From assembly GCF_007786445.1 (NCBI RefSeq), contig NZ_VNJI01000018.1, forward strand, positions 58,939 to 122,938: a stretch of DNA of 64,000 nt. Reading direction: 5' to 3'. The position numbers were made by a program, and so were the translations under genes. Below are positions 25,857-33,344 of this stretch, piece by piece (position 1 is the first letter of the stretch; each line of letters opens with the position of its first letter). This DNA is from Paenibacillus cremeus (GTDB lineage Bacteria > Bacillota > Bacilli > Paenibacillales > NBRC-103111). Under the pieces are notes generated by a model, which did no database searches, was not told the DNA's origin, and saw nothing but the letters and a program-made list of their open reading frames with translations.

Positions 25857-26540
25857 TTACACCGGCCGGCTTTCGATCACTTTGGCATTCTCATCTCTAT
25901 GAAAATGATCCTTATACTCCACCAGCTCAATTTCGCAGCCCGGTCCGATGGTGATGTTTGAGCCGCGGACTACCTTGGCGCGTGTATTTTCTAAATAAAT
26001 GTCATCCCCCTCGATCGTGTCCGTCGTTAGCACATCGAATTTCGGCAGCAGCGATTGCATCAGTTTGCCGAACTTACTGCTATTGGCAGGCTTCTCCACC
26101 CGAATCGACCCGCCGCCGATTTCTCTTGCCTCGCACTTGGCATTGAGCTGAATTTCGATATGCCCGGCGTTCAGCATGCCTTGGATTTTAAAGCCGCCGT
26201 TGGCTTGGAACGACTCGGCGTCGCAGCTTCCATTTACCGTCATAAAACCGTAGATTTCAAGCTCTTCTCCGCTCAGCTGTCCGCCGACGGTTGCTTTTCC
26301 GTAAACCTTCATAGCGCGCGCCTGCATATCCTCCTCGATGCTGGAAAGCCCATGGATTTCAGCCTTCTGCGTCTTGACGCTGCCTTGAATGTTCACTCTG
26401 CCGTGGCATGTAAAATCCAGACAGTCCAGATCGCCGTTGATTCGGCCTAGGCCGTGAATCGTTACCGACTTGTAGAAGCCTCCGCCTTGACCGCCCATCA
26501 TCCCGGAAATGATCAAATCTCGTCTCGTTTGTGTTTCCAT
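25857..26540 (-). CDS. Bactofilin-like polymer-forming protein (YhbF-like)
   Basis: This 227-residue beta-helix-type protein is built from repeated short strands of the pattern G-x-(I/V)-x-G (I-H-G-L-G-R-I-N-G-D-L, V-N-I-Q-G-S-V, A-T-V-G-G-Q-L, M-T-V-N-G-S-C). It is paralogous to the next gene upstream: both share D-x-I-E-G-D-D-I-Y-(L/V)-E and R-G-S-N-I-T-I-G-P-G-C near the C-terminus. In Bacillus subtilis the yhbE/yhbF (bacE/bacF) pair is needed for flagellar assembly. ATG at 26540 is nine bases after GGGGAGG. Confidence 0.85.
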   Translation of the reverse strand: METQTRRDLIISGMMGGQGGGFYKSVTIHGLGRINGDLDCLDFTCHGRVNIQGSVKTQKAEIHGLSSIEEDMQARAMKVYGKATVGGQLSGEELEIYGFMTVNGSCDAESFQANGGFKIQGMLNAGHIEIQLNAKCEAREIGGGSIRVEKPANSSKFGKLMQSLLPKFDVLTTDTIEGDDIYLENTRAKVVRGSNITIGPGCEIELVEYKDHFHRDENAKVIESRPV

Positions 26541-26572
26541 GCTCCTTTTCCTCCCCTCTCGTCTTGTTTTAG

Positions 26573-27313
26573 TTATAGTTTCGTGCACTGGGTTACCGTG
26601 GTGTCTTCTGCTTGTTGAAACGTGCCGGTATACTCGACTTGCCCAATATGGCAGCCCGGACCGATCGTGATATTGCTGCCGCGAATCACTTTGGCCGAGG
26701 TGTACTCTACATAAATGTCGTCGCCCTCGATCGAATCGCACATTAGCGTCCCCTCATAAAAGTCCGAAGGGAGGAAAAACACGCTGATCCATCGCTTCAA
26801 AACAAATCCGTTGCCGCGGCGAATCTCAATTTTCTCCCCGCCGATTTCCTTGACCTCGCATTTACTGTGCAGCTTCAGATCAACCAAACCGACATTCAGC
26901 AGGCCTTTGATTCTAAACACGCCTTTCATTTGCAGGCTTTCAGCTTCGCAGTTGCCGCCGATTTTGAACAGGCCCTCCAGCTTGATGTCCTCCCCAAACA
27001 CGCTGCCGCGAATGCGCGTATCGCCGTTGGATTTCATCTCTTGCGCTTTGACGTCGCCGTCGACATCGAGCGTTCCGGTGATTTTGGCTTCTCCCGTTTC
27101 CAGGTTTCCCTTGAGATCCACGGTTCCCATGATGCTGCAGGAGGTGCTTTTTACGTGGCCGGTAATCCGGGTGGTTCCGGTGCATTTGAACGCGAGGCAA
27201 TCCACATCCCCGTCGATATTGGCGTCCCCTACGATCTTGACGTCTCTGAATGCGCCCCCGGCCGAGCTCCCATTACCCGTGATGGACAAATCATATCGCT
27301 TCGTATTTTGCAT
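26573..27313 (-). CDS. Bactofilin-like polymer-forming protein (YhbE-like)
   Basis: This 246-residue paralogue of the downstream bactofilin has the same repeating pattern (V-D-C-L-A-F-K-C-T-G-T-T, V-D-L-K-G-N-L, L-D-V-D-G-D-V, F-R-I-K-G-L-L) and the shared D-D-I-Y-V-E-Y-T-S-A-K-V-I-R-G-S-N-I-T-I-G end. ATG at 27313 directly abuts the TAA of the yhbD-like gene with GGAGGG in the preceding codons, so translation is coupled. The pair probably forms hetero-filaments; partners are not visible. Confidence 0.87.
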   Translation of the reverse strand: MQNTKRYDLSITGNGSSAGGAFRDVKIVGDANIDGDVDCLAFKCTGTTRITGHVKSTSCSIMGTVDLKGNLETGEAKITGTLDVDGDVKAQEMKSNGDTRIRGSVFGEDIKLEGLFKIGGNCEAESLQMKGVFRIKGLLNVGLVDLKLHSKCEVKEIGGEKIEIRRGNGFVLKRWISVFFLPSDFYEGTLMCDSIEGDDIYVEYTSAKVIRGSNITIGPGCHIGQVEYTGTFQQAEDTTVTQCTKL

Positions 27314-27979
27314 TTAGCGTCCCTCCGTTCCATTGATTTTAGCGGTCAGTTCCTCAATAAATCGAGTCAGCATATATCGCGCAACGACCTTCACTCCGCG
27401 GTCAAAGTATATTTCGTTCGGGCTCGAGACAAGAATAAAAGAGGAAATCCCCATCTTCCGGGTAAAAATCAACTCGCAATGCTTGCCTTCGAACGACTTG
27501 AGGTGCGCCTCGAGGGTTTGCAGCAGCAGCTTCCCTTCGTCGAGGTTCATCTCGCCGGCAGCGAGCAGTTGATCGAGTACATAGATGCTTAAAATGGATG
27601 GGAACGAGTACACCGGCATCTCACCATGCTGCTGGATGTACACATTCAACGCCGTGGTAGTAACAATGTTTCGTTCTATTAACTGCTCCTTGTACAGCGC
27701 AATCTTCGGGTTCGCCGGGGATCCGCCTGGTGCATCCTGCACCGTTTCGAACACATCCGCCAATTCGTCCAGCGACAGGTCGTCTTTCATATTCTTGATT
27801 TTGTTGATGCGCTCCAGTACCTTCTTCTTCTCAAAAAACGTTTCCTGCCCGGTGAACGTAGATTTACGGATGAACCAATCCTCTGGGATCAAATTTTTCC
27901 GCTTCCACCGGTACAATTGGCCGTACGATATATCAGTCAGCTCTAGTAGCTCCTTCTTGGATATCAGCTCTTGCTCCAT
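27314..27979 (-). CDS. yhbD: YhbD-like MerR-type DNA-binding protein (DUF4004)
   Basis: This 221-residue protein starts with a MerR-like winged helix (S-K-K-E-L-L-E-L-T-D-I-S-Y-G-Q-L-Y-R-W-K-R near 8-28), followed by an alpha-helical region and a C-terminal domain without known motifs. Gene order with two bactofilins matches yhbD-yhbE-yhbF of Bacillus. ATG at 27979 follows AAGGAGG. It is the first gene of the operon, with a good promoter 27 bases upstream, and probably regulates the operon (inference). Confidence 0.82.
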   Translation of the reverse strand: MEQELISKKELLELTDISYGQLYRWKRKNLIPEDWFIRKSTFTGQETFFEKKKVLERINKIKNMKDDLSLDELADVFETVQDAPGGSPANPKIALYKEQLIERNIVTTTALNVYIQQHGEMPVYSFPSILSIYVLDQLLAAGEMNLDEGKLLLQTLEAHLKSFEGKHCELIFTRKMGISSFILVSSPNEIYFDRGVKVVARYMLTRFIEELTAKINGTEGR

Positions 27980-28005
27980 GTTTACGGCACCTCCTTGATG
28001 AATTT

Positions 28006-28035
28006 AATATAACATAACACTGTTACGTATGTAAA
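28006..28035 (-). promoter_or_regulatory. Promoter of the yhbD-bactofilin operon
   Basis: On the minus strand TTTACA (28035-28030) and TATATT (28011-28006) are spaced by 18 bases. The spacer carries GTAACAGTGTTAT, and GTGTAACA follows upstream, possible sites for the MerR-like YhbD. Confidence 0.6.
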
Positions 28036-28116
28036 GGGGTTTGTGTAACATTGTTTCGTTTGTTGTGTGAAACGATGTTCGTTGCTTTTCGCACCGAGCG
28101 CTCGCGCCGCCCGAGC

Positions 28117-28984
28117 CCGCGCCAACGAAAGGAATTCTCGCTCCAACCGAGCGAGAATTCCTTTCGTTCGCTAGGGCGTGGATGTGCTGCGGTGTAGCGG
28201 AACTATGTTCCGCTATGTTGAGGTTTTAGCGGCTTGGGCACGGCTTAGCGGAACTCTGTTCCGTTATCTGGGCTCTCGGCCGCGCAAAGTGCTCTTTTTG
28301 CGCCCAATAACGGAACTCAGTTCCGTTAGCATTGGGCTTTGGCCTCGCGGCGCGCAATAGCGGAACTCCGTTCCGCTACCTGGGCGCATGCAGGCCATCG
28401 CGGCGCCCGTAACCCGAGCGCTCCCGTCACACGTGCCCGCGCCAACGAAAGGCATTCTCGCTCCAACCGAGCGAGAATGCCTTCTATTCGTTCGCTAGGG
28501 CGTGGAGGTGCTGCGGTGCAGCGGAACTATGTTCCGCTATGTTGAGGTTTAAGCGGCTTGGGCGGCTCCCGGCCGCGCAAAATGGTCTTTTTGGGCCCTA
28601 TAACGGAACTCAGTTCCGTTAGTATTGAGCTTTGGCCGTCGCGGCGCGCAATAGCGGAACGGAGTTCCGCTAACTAGGCGCATGCAGGCCATCGCGGCGC
28701 CTGTAACCCGAGCGCCCCCGCCACACGTGCCCGCGCCAACAAAAGGCATTCTCGCTCCAACCGAGCGAGAATGCCTTCTATTCGTTCGCTAGGGCGTGGA
28801 TGTGCTGCGGTGTAGCGGAACTATGTTCCGCTATGTTGAGGTTTTAGCGGCTTGGGCACGGCTTAGCGGAACTCTGTTCCGCTAACTGGGCGCATGCAGC
28901 CCATCGCGGCGCCCCGGCCGCCGCCGCGCGCCAACACAAAAAAGGCATTCTCGCCCCAACTCAGCGAGAATGCCTTCTACCCTG
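28117..28984. repeat. Composite intergenic repeat: nine palindromes and four hairpins in three tandem blocks
   Basis: Blocks of about 320, 295 and 190 bases begin at 28117, 28437 and 28731, with a fourth hairpin-only end at 28927. Each block opens with CGCGCCAAC and a large hairpin (stems at 28124-28168, 28449-28483, 28743-28777, 28942-28976; loop mostly CAACC). Nine 21-bp palindromes of form (T/C)ARCGGAAC-N3-GTTCCGYTA lie at 28195, 28246, 28308, 28358, 28519, 28601, 28652, 28813 and 28864. No coding potential is seen. The fourth hairpin is the terminator of the gene at 28985. Confidence 0.93.
28938..28977 (-). terminator. Terminator of the gene at 28985-29533
   Basis: Minus-strand AAGGCATTCTCGC pairs with GCGAGAATGCCTT over a 9-nt loop and ends in TTTTTTG. 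The same stem sequence recurs in the three repeat blocks further downstream. Confidence 0.85.
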
Positions 28985-29533
28985 CTACTCCTCCGAACCC
29001 GCGGAGGAGTCAAAGCCCTTGATCACCACCGGCCACTTGCCGACGAGGGCCGGCAGACTTTGCACCAGTTTGATCGCGATCAAACTGGTGCCTGCGTCCG
29101 CCGGCTTGAGCGGCAGCGGCAGCCGGTTGTACAGCTCGCGAACCGCCGTTTGGATCAGCGCCATGCCGAGCTCTGCGTTGTCCTCCGTCGGGATCGCCCG
29201 GAGCCGGGGCAAATAGTGCGTGTACATCGACTCCGCCAGCTGGAGCGACTCGAACTCGGCGGACGCCATAATGTTCAGCAGCTCCGCCTCGATCTCCGCC
29301 CGCCGCGAAGCATCAAAAAAGTGCTGCAAATCATACAGCTCCAACGCCAGCGCGGCCACGTACAGCTCTTGGAACAGCTCGTCCTCCTGCTCCTTCGTGA
29401 GTACCGCCTGCGGCGTATAGGCCGCAAACACCGGCTGAAGCTTGCCCCATTCCCGCTCGATCGCCCCCATCGTGAGCTTCATCATTGCGGCGGCGGCGGC
29501 CATCGGTACGTTCTTGTTGTTTTGCTGCGTCAT
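28985..29533 (-). CDS. Hypothetical helical protein
   Basis: This 182-residue, mostly alpha-helical, acidic soluble protein has no signal peptide and no recognised domain. The N-terminus is Q/N-rich followed by an Ala/Met stretch. An in-frame extension is unlikely. ATG at 29533 follows AGAGG at about ten bases. It lies 30 bases after the SDR gene and is probably co-transcribed with it. The codons for A-G-T-S-L-I-A-I-K-L-V contain a perfect 30-bp palindrome (29062-29091). Confidence 0.65.
   Translation of the reverse strand: MTQQNNKNVPMAAAAAMMKLTMGAIEREWGKLQPVFAAYTPQAVLTKEQEDELFQELYVAALALELYDLQHFFDASRRAEIEAELLNIMASAEFESLQLAESMYTHYLPRLRAIPTEDNAELGMALIQTAVRELYNRLPLPLKPADAGTSLIAIKLVQSLPALVGKWPVVIKGFDSSAGSEE
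29062..29091. other. Perfect 30-bp palindrome inside a coding region
   Basis: GCACCAGTTTGATCG is followed immediately by its exact reverse complement with no loop. It sits within the coding sequence of the hypothetical protein, near its C-terminus. Confidence 0.95.
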
Positions 29534-29563
29534 CCCATTTCGACCTCTTCTCGTTCCAACACT

Positions 29564-30340
29564 TTATTTTTTATTCAACAGCTTATACGCAATGCGGTCA
29601 AACAGCCTCGGAAACAGCTGATACAGCTTCACGCCAGCCGCCGCCGTCAAAGGCAGATTCACCTCAGGAAGTCGGCGCTCAATCGCATTCAACACCTGGC
29701 CGGCGACCTTTTCCGGCTTCAGCATAAACCACTTCACGTTCTTCACATACGTCCCCGACGGGTCCGCAATATCGAAGAACGGGGTGTCGATCGGCCCCGG
29801 ATTGATCGCCGACAGCTCAACGCCTGTGCCGACCAGCTCCTGCCGCAGGCAATTGGTGAACCCGAGCACGGCATGCTTGGTCGCCGAATAGCCGCTGGAT
29901 TTGGCCGAGCCGATTTTGCCCGCCATGGACGCTACATTGACGATATGCCCGCTCCCCTGCTTCAGCATGTGAGGCAAAACCGCCTTCGTGCAGCGCACCG
30001 TCCCCATATAGTTGACGTCCATCATCTGTTCGAACTCCTCGAGCGACGCCGAAACAAAGCTGTCGAACACTCCATAGCCCGCATTGTTGATCAAAATATC
30101 GATACGCCCATACCGGGCGATCACCTGCTCCATCGTGTGCGCCACTTGGTCGGCCGAGGTCACATCGAGCACGTACACCGCATGCGGCCCCTCAATCGGT
30201 TTGGCTGCCTCCGCCAGCTTGGTCTCCGACCGCGCCATAAGAACCGGTACGGCACCGCGCGCCGCCAGCAGCTTGGCCATGATCGCCCCGATCCCGCTGG
30301 AAGCGCCGGTAATGACCGCGATTTTGCCTTGAAAGGACAT
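29564..30340 (-). CDS. Short-chain dehydrogenase/reductase
   Basis: This 258-residue classical SDR has cofactor motif T-G-A-S-S-G-I-G (residues 12-19), N-N-A-G-Y-G near 90 and the catalytic Y-S-A-T-K tetrad element near 155 with an upstream Ser. The C-terminal 40 residues carry a hydrophobic/basic tail (L-F-P-R-L-F-D-R-I-A-Y-K) of the DltE/YqjQ-like long form. ATG at 30340 (eight bases after GGAGG) is preferred over the adjacent ATG at 30343. The substrate is unknown. It is the first gene of a two-gene unit. Confidence 0.88.
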   Translation of the reverse strand: MSFQGKIAVITGASSGIGAIMAKLLAARGAVPVLMARSETKLAEAAKPIEGPHAVYVLDVTSADQVAHTMEQVIARYGRIDILINNAGYGVFDSFVSASLEEFEQMMDVNYMGTVRCTKAVLPHMLKQGSGHIVNVASMAGKIGSAKSSGYSATKHAVLGFTNCLRQELVGTGVELSAINPGPIDTPFFDIADPSGTYVKNVKWFMLKPEKVAGQVLNAIERRLPEVNLPLTAAAGVKLYQLFPRLFDRIAYKLLNKK

Positions 30341-30429
30341 CATCGTCCCCTCCTTCATTTCGATCTTTTAACTTTACACGATCTGCTCCGCCAGTGCTAG
30401 TGCCCGCGCCAGCATCTCCACCATAACGC

Positions 30430-30477
30430 AAAAAAACGCCGGTACCCAAAACCACTTCAGTGGTCAGGTACCTGCGC
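30430..30477 (-). terminator. Terminator of the cheX-like gene
   Basis: On the minus strand CGCaGGTACC pairs with GGTACCgGCG, with an inner ACCACT-GAAG-TGGT helix, and is followed by TTTTTTT. Confidence 0.82.
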
Positions 30478-30518
30478 TTTCAGCTTGTACGTTATCGATT
30501 CCTCTTTTCGGTGATGGA

Positions 30519-30977
30519 CTAGGCGATCAGAACTTGAATATCGAGCTCTCCGATTCCTTCCATAATCAGGGGAATCGTTAAGGCCTTCTTCGGAACAAAT
30601 CCGGTCGACGTCTCGGAATGCATCAGCTTCGGAGGCGTAATATCCACCCGAACCCCTTGGTTGTACAGCATCGTACTGGCATTGCCGCTGATCATGTTGC
30701 CCAGCTCCGAGATCGCGCTCTTGCTCATTTCATCCATTTCCGTTACCAGGTAGCCGCCCATCATCGCAGAAACCATCTTGAGTGCCACGACCTCATGAAT
30801 ACCGAACATGATATCGCCCTGCATTTGACCGGTCATCCCGATTTGAATCCATATGTATTTTTCAACAAAACTCACATCTTTAATCCCTAACTGGCCTGTG
30901 CTTGGCTTGACATTAGCGACTTGCTCAATGACAATCCGTGCAGCCTCAAGGAATGGATTAATTAATTCTGCCTTCAT
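30519..30977 (-). CDS. CheX-like chemotaxis phosphatase
   Basis: This 152-residue protein is of the CheC/CheX/FliY family, which dephosphorylates CheY-P. The phosphatase helix is seen as S-A-I-S-E-L-G-N-M-I-S-G-N-A (about 87-100) with the conserved Glu and Asn. CheX proteins carry one such helix, unlike CheC with two. It is isolated from any chemotaxis operon here. ATG at 30977 follows AAGGAG. It is the last gene of a possible nudix-lysE-orf65-cheX unit, or has its own promoter (TATAAT at 31041-31036). Confidence 0.85.
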   Translation of the reverse strand: MKAELINPFLEAARIVIEQVANVKPSTGQLGIKDVSFVEKYIWIQIGMTGQMQGDIMFGIHEVVALKMVSAMMGGYLVTEMDEMSKSAISELGNMISGNASTMLYNQGVRVDITPPKLMHSETSTGFVPKKALTIPLIMEGIGELDIQVLIA

Positions 30978-31022
30978 GATGACAGTCTCCTTTTCGACAA
31001 AAATGCCGCAAATCCATAGGTC

Positions 31023-31220
31023 TTAGTATTGATTCATTATACCCAATATCACCCTGCAAGTATAGTGACCTATGACACAATTCCGATAAAAAAGATTGTA
31101 AAGAGACCTAGATTTACCGGGATTTCCCTCTCGGTAAAGATGGTTTAGCCCTTCATTTGATTGCAAAATGACACCTAATGCCTCTCTCAATTCTTCGACA
31201 GAACCAACGGCGTTCGACAT
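31023..31220 (-). CDS. Small hypothetical protein (65 aa)
   Basis: The reading frame of 65 residues starts at ATG 31220, nine bases after AGGAG, and begins 20 bases after the LysE stop. The N-terminal half is predicted helical (V-E-E-L-R-E-A-L-G-V-I-L-Q), and the C-terminal part has two Cys residues. No family is recognised. The good ribosome site and tight spacing support it; lack of a recognisable domain is against. Confidence 0.4.
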   Translation of the reverse strand: MSNAVGSVEELREALGVILQSNEGLNHLYREGNPGKSRSLYNLFYRNCVIGHYTCRVILGIMNQY

Positions 31221-31240
31221 AGGACCAAACTCCTATTTTG

Positions 31241-31858
31241 TCACAAAAAAGACAGCACCAAGTAGACGGCCGCCGCCCACATGACGAGCGCCGAGCCTTT
31301 ATTCAGAGCCGCCGTGAACCTTCCCGTCCGGTCCTTCATGCCAATCCAGCGGCCCGCGACCGCCAGCAGCAGAAACCAGCTCCAGGACACCAGCATGCAG
31401 GCAGCAGTGAAGGCCGTTTTGTACGCACCGGTGTAGCTGAGGGAGCTTGTCCCGATCACGCCCACGGTATCCAAAATCGCATGCGGATTCAGCAGCGATA
31501 CCATCAGGGTGAAGCTGACGATTTTGCCCCACTGGTTCATCTGAACGCGCTCCGTGCCCGGCTCATCGACAGAAGGCGGTCTTCTCCAGGTCACCCATCC
31601 CATATAGGCCAAAAAAACAACCCCTCCGGCCATCAGCAGCCATTTGGTCCAAACGAGCCGCAAGACGATCAGCGAGACACCAAATATCGCAAGCAAAATC
31701 AATAACGAATCGCACAAGGCAGCGGTGATTACAATCGGCAGCACATGAAGAAAGCGCCTAGCAGTGGCGCCTTGGGAAAAAATGAACATATTTTGCGCGC
31801 CCAAGGGTACAATCAAGCCTACGGCCAGGAGGAAGCCGTGAATAAATGCCGTGAGCAT
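31241..31858 (-). CDS. LysE/ArgO-type amino-acid exporter
   Basis: This 205-residue membrane protein has about six helices. The family opening G-F-L-L-A-V-G-L-I-V-P-L-G-A-Q-N (near 6-21) and the N-P-H-A-I-L-D-T segment near 125 are characteristic of LysE. It exports basic or related amino acids. ATG at 31858 is ten bases after GGGAG. An ATG at 31879 would overlap the nudix gene by 17 bases and has no site. Confidence 0.88.
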   Translation of the reverse strand: MLTAFIHGFLLAVGLIVPLGAQNMFIFSQGATARRFLHVLPIVITAALCDSLLILLAIFGVSLIVLRLVWTKWLLMAGGVVFLAYMGWVTWRRPPSVDEPGTERVQMNQWGKIVSFTLMVSLLNPHAILDTVGVIGTSSLSYTGAYKTAFTAACMLVSWSWFLLLAVAGRWIGMKDRTGRFTAALNKGSALVMWAAAVYLVLSFL

Positions 31859-31862
31859 CTCC

Positions 31863-32303
31863 CTACTGCTCCCATCCATAGCCGTCGTAAAAGACGCCGT
31901 TCAGATAATTGTTGACCGCTTGGCGCACATGGGGGATCGTGTCGCCCGGCAGATTATGCACCGGGTACCAGGCCATCTCCGAGCATTTGTCCGGCTCCAT
32001 GTTGACCGGCTCCCCTTTCCACTGCTTGACGCTAAGGAAAAAATCGATCCACTCCCCCGTGTCCGACCGCCGGTGCATAACCCCGACGACCTCCAGGTCC
32101 GAAGGCTCCAGCAACACGCCGCTTTCTTCCTGCGCCTCCCGTACGGCGGCGCGGATCACTTCCTCCTGACCGTCCAGCTTGCCCGCCACCAAACTGAGCT
32201 TGCCATCCTCGTAATTCGTATTCGTGCGCCGCAGCATTAATAGGCGGTTGTCCCGTACAAACATCAAGTAAACCGCGCTGTTCACTTGAAACCACTTCTT
32301 CAT
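31863..32303 (-). CDS. NUDIX hydrolase
   Basis: This 146-residue pyrophosphohydrolase has a complete Nudix box, G-x5-E-x7-R-E-x2-E-E-x-G-V, at about 41-63 (visible as R-E-A-Q-E-E-S-G-V). It belongs to the MutT-like group; the nucleotide substrate is unknown. ATG at 32303 follows GGAGGG at seven bases. An in-frame ATG six codons earlier precedes the site. It is immediately upstream of lysE (stop 31863, next start 31858). Confidence 0.88.
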   Translation of the reverse strand: MKKWFQVNSAVYLMFVRDNRLLMLRRTNTNYEDGKLSLVAGKLDGQEEVIRAAVREAQEESGVLLEPSDLEVVGVMHRRSDTGEWIDFFLSVKQWKGEPVNMEPDKCSEMAWYPVHNLPGDTIPHVRQAVNNYLNGVFYDGYGWEQ

Positions 32304-32461
32304 TAGACATCCCTCCGTCATCTATCGGTATCCCCTGAGCTGACTGTTTCCATACGTTCGAGCACCTTGGACGCCACTTCGGGCCCATCCGATCAAGCCA
32401 TCCTTCCTCTTCCTATCTAGTCTACCATACAATCGTCACGTGTTCTGTAGTCATCCGCCTG

Positions 32462-33319
32462 CTACATGCGCAGCCCGGTCATATTGCCGGAGCTGTATCG
32501 TTTTAAGCCGTAGTGGAAAAACCACAGGCCGCACGCAGTTACCAGCACCGTCATACCCAGCGCCTGCAGCAGAAAGCCGGTATCCACCTCACGCAGCAGT
32601 CCGATCGGCAAGTAGCTGACATAGCCCGCAGGGATGACCGTGAACAAAATCAGCCTCCCCCAGCCCTTAAAAATGCCCGTCGGATAGGTGGAAAATGCCA
32701 AAATCGCGTTAAACAGCTGCTGTCCAAGGCCTTCGGCATTGCCGATAAAAAACGCGAGCGATTGAACGAGCACCACGAAAAACAAGAATATCAGCATTGC
32801 GATGAGCAGTGCAAGTCCGAATAGGAGAAGTCCCGCCACCGTCAGGTCCCCGAACAAAGCATACAGCACTAGGGCAAACAGAATGTCCCCGATCGCCGAG
32901 ACGGACATCCGGCTGATGAGCAGGTGCAGCAGCACCGGCTTCGGCTGCGACAGGTACACATCGAGCTGGCCACCGGCCACCAGCGTCGCCAGCCGATAGG
33001 CGTTGCCGAAGAAGACGGCCGACAAGCCGAAGCCGCCGGCGCTGACCGCCCACATCATCATCACGTCGTGGAGGCTCCACCCGTTCACCACTTGAAACCG
33101 CTGAAAGTACAGCCCCCAGAACAAAATCCATACCGCATTGTTCACCATCATCATCCCGGCCGTCATTAGGAAGCTCATCCGAAACTCCATTGCCCCGGCC
33201 AGATTGAGCTTCCAACAGGTAAGCACGAACTGCACCAGCCGGACGCTTTTGATCACAGCCTTCGCCGCCCAAGCCTCAGCCGGCTGCTGGGTCTTTGATT
33301 TTATCTCAAGCTTTGCCAT
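32462..33319 (-). CDS. ABC-2 type exporter permease, second subunit
   Basis: This 285-residue integral membrane protein has about six helices and belongs to the DUF990/ABC2_membrane_6 type of permease. The charged N-terminus (about 25 residues) is cytoplasmic. It ends K-R-Y-S-S-G-N-M-T-G-L-R-M. ATG at 33319 follows GAGGAGG; the frame upstream overlaps the preceding permease. It forms a heterodimeric channel with the permease at 33345, driven by the ATPase at 34139. The exported substrate is unknown. Confidence 0.85.
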   Translation of the reverse strand: MAKLEIKSKTQQPAEAWAAKAVIKSVRLVQFVLTCWKLNLAGAMEFRMSFLMTAGMMMVNNAVWILFWGLYFQRFQVVNGWSLHDVMMMWAVSAGGFGLSAVFFGNAYRLATLVAGGQLDVYLSQPKPVLLHLLISRMSVSAIGDILFALVLYALFGDLTVAGLLLFGLALLIAMLIFLFFVVLVQSLAFFIGNAEGLGQQLFNAILAFSTYPTGIFKGWGRLILFTVIPAGYVSYLPIGLLREVDTGFLLQALGMTVLVTACGLWFFHYGLKRYSSGNMTGLRM

Positions 33320-33344
33320 TGCTTCCCCTCCTCTCCGGCTGTTT

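Noticed and set aside
28178..28749. Three short frames of about 60-70 codons in the palindrome block
   Set aside because: They are composed of repeat units, lack ribosome sites and differ between strands only by the palindromes.
28195..28884. CRISPR-like array of regular palindromes
   Set aside because: Spacing between the palindromes is irregular (about 30-160 bases), the intervening DNA is itself repeated, and no cas gene is present.
28970..30400. 476-codon plus-strand frame
   Set aside because: It is the antisense of the hypothetical gene and the SDR gene, His/Arg-rich as expected of a GC-rich shadow frame, and has no ribosome site.
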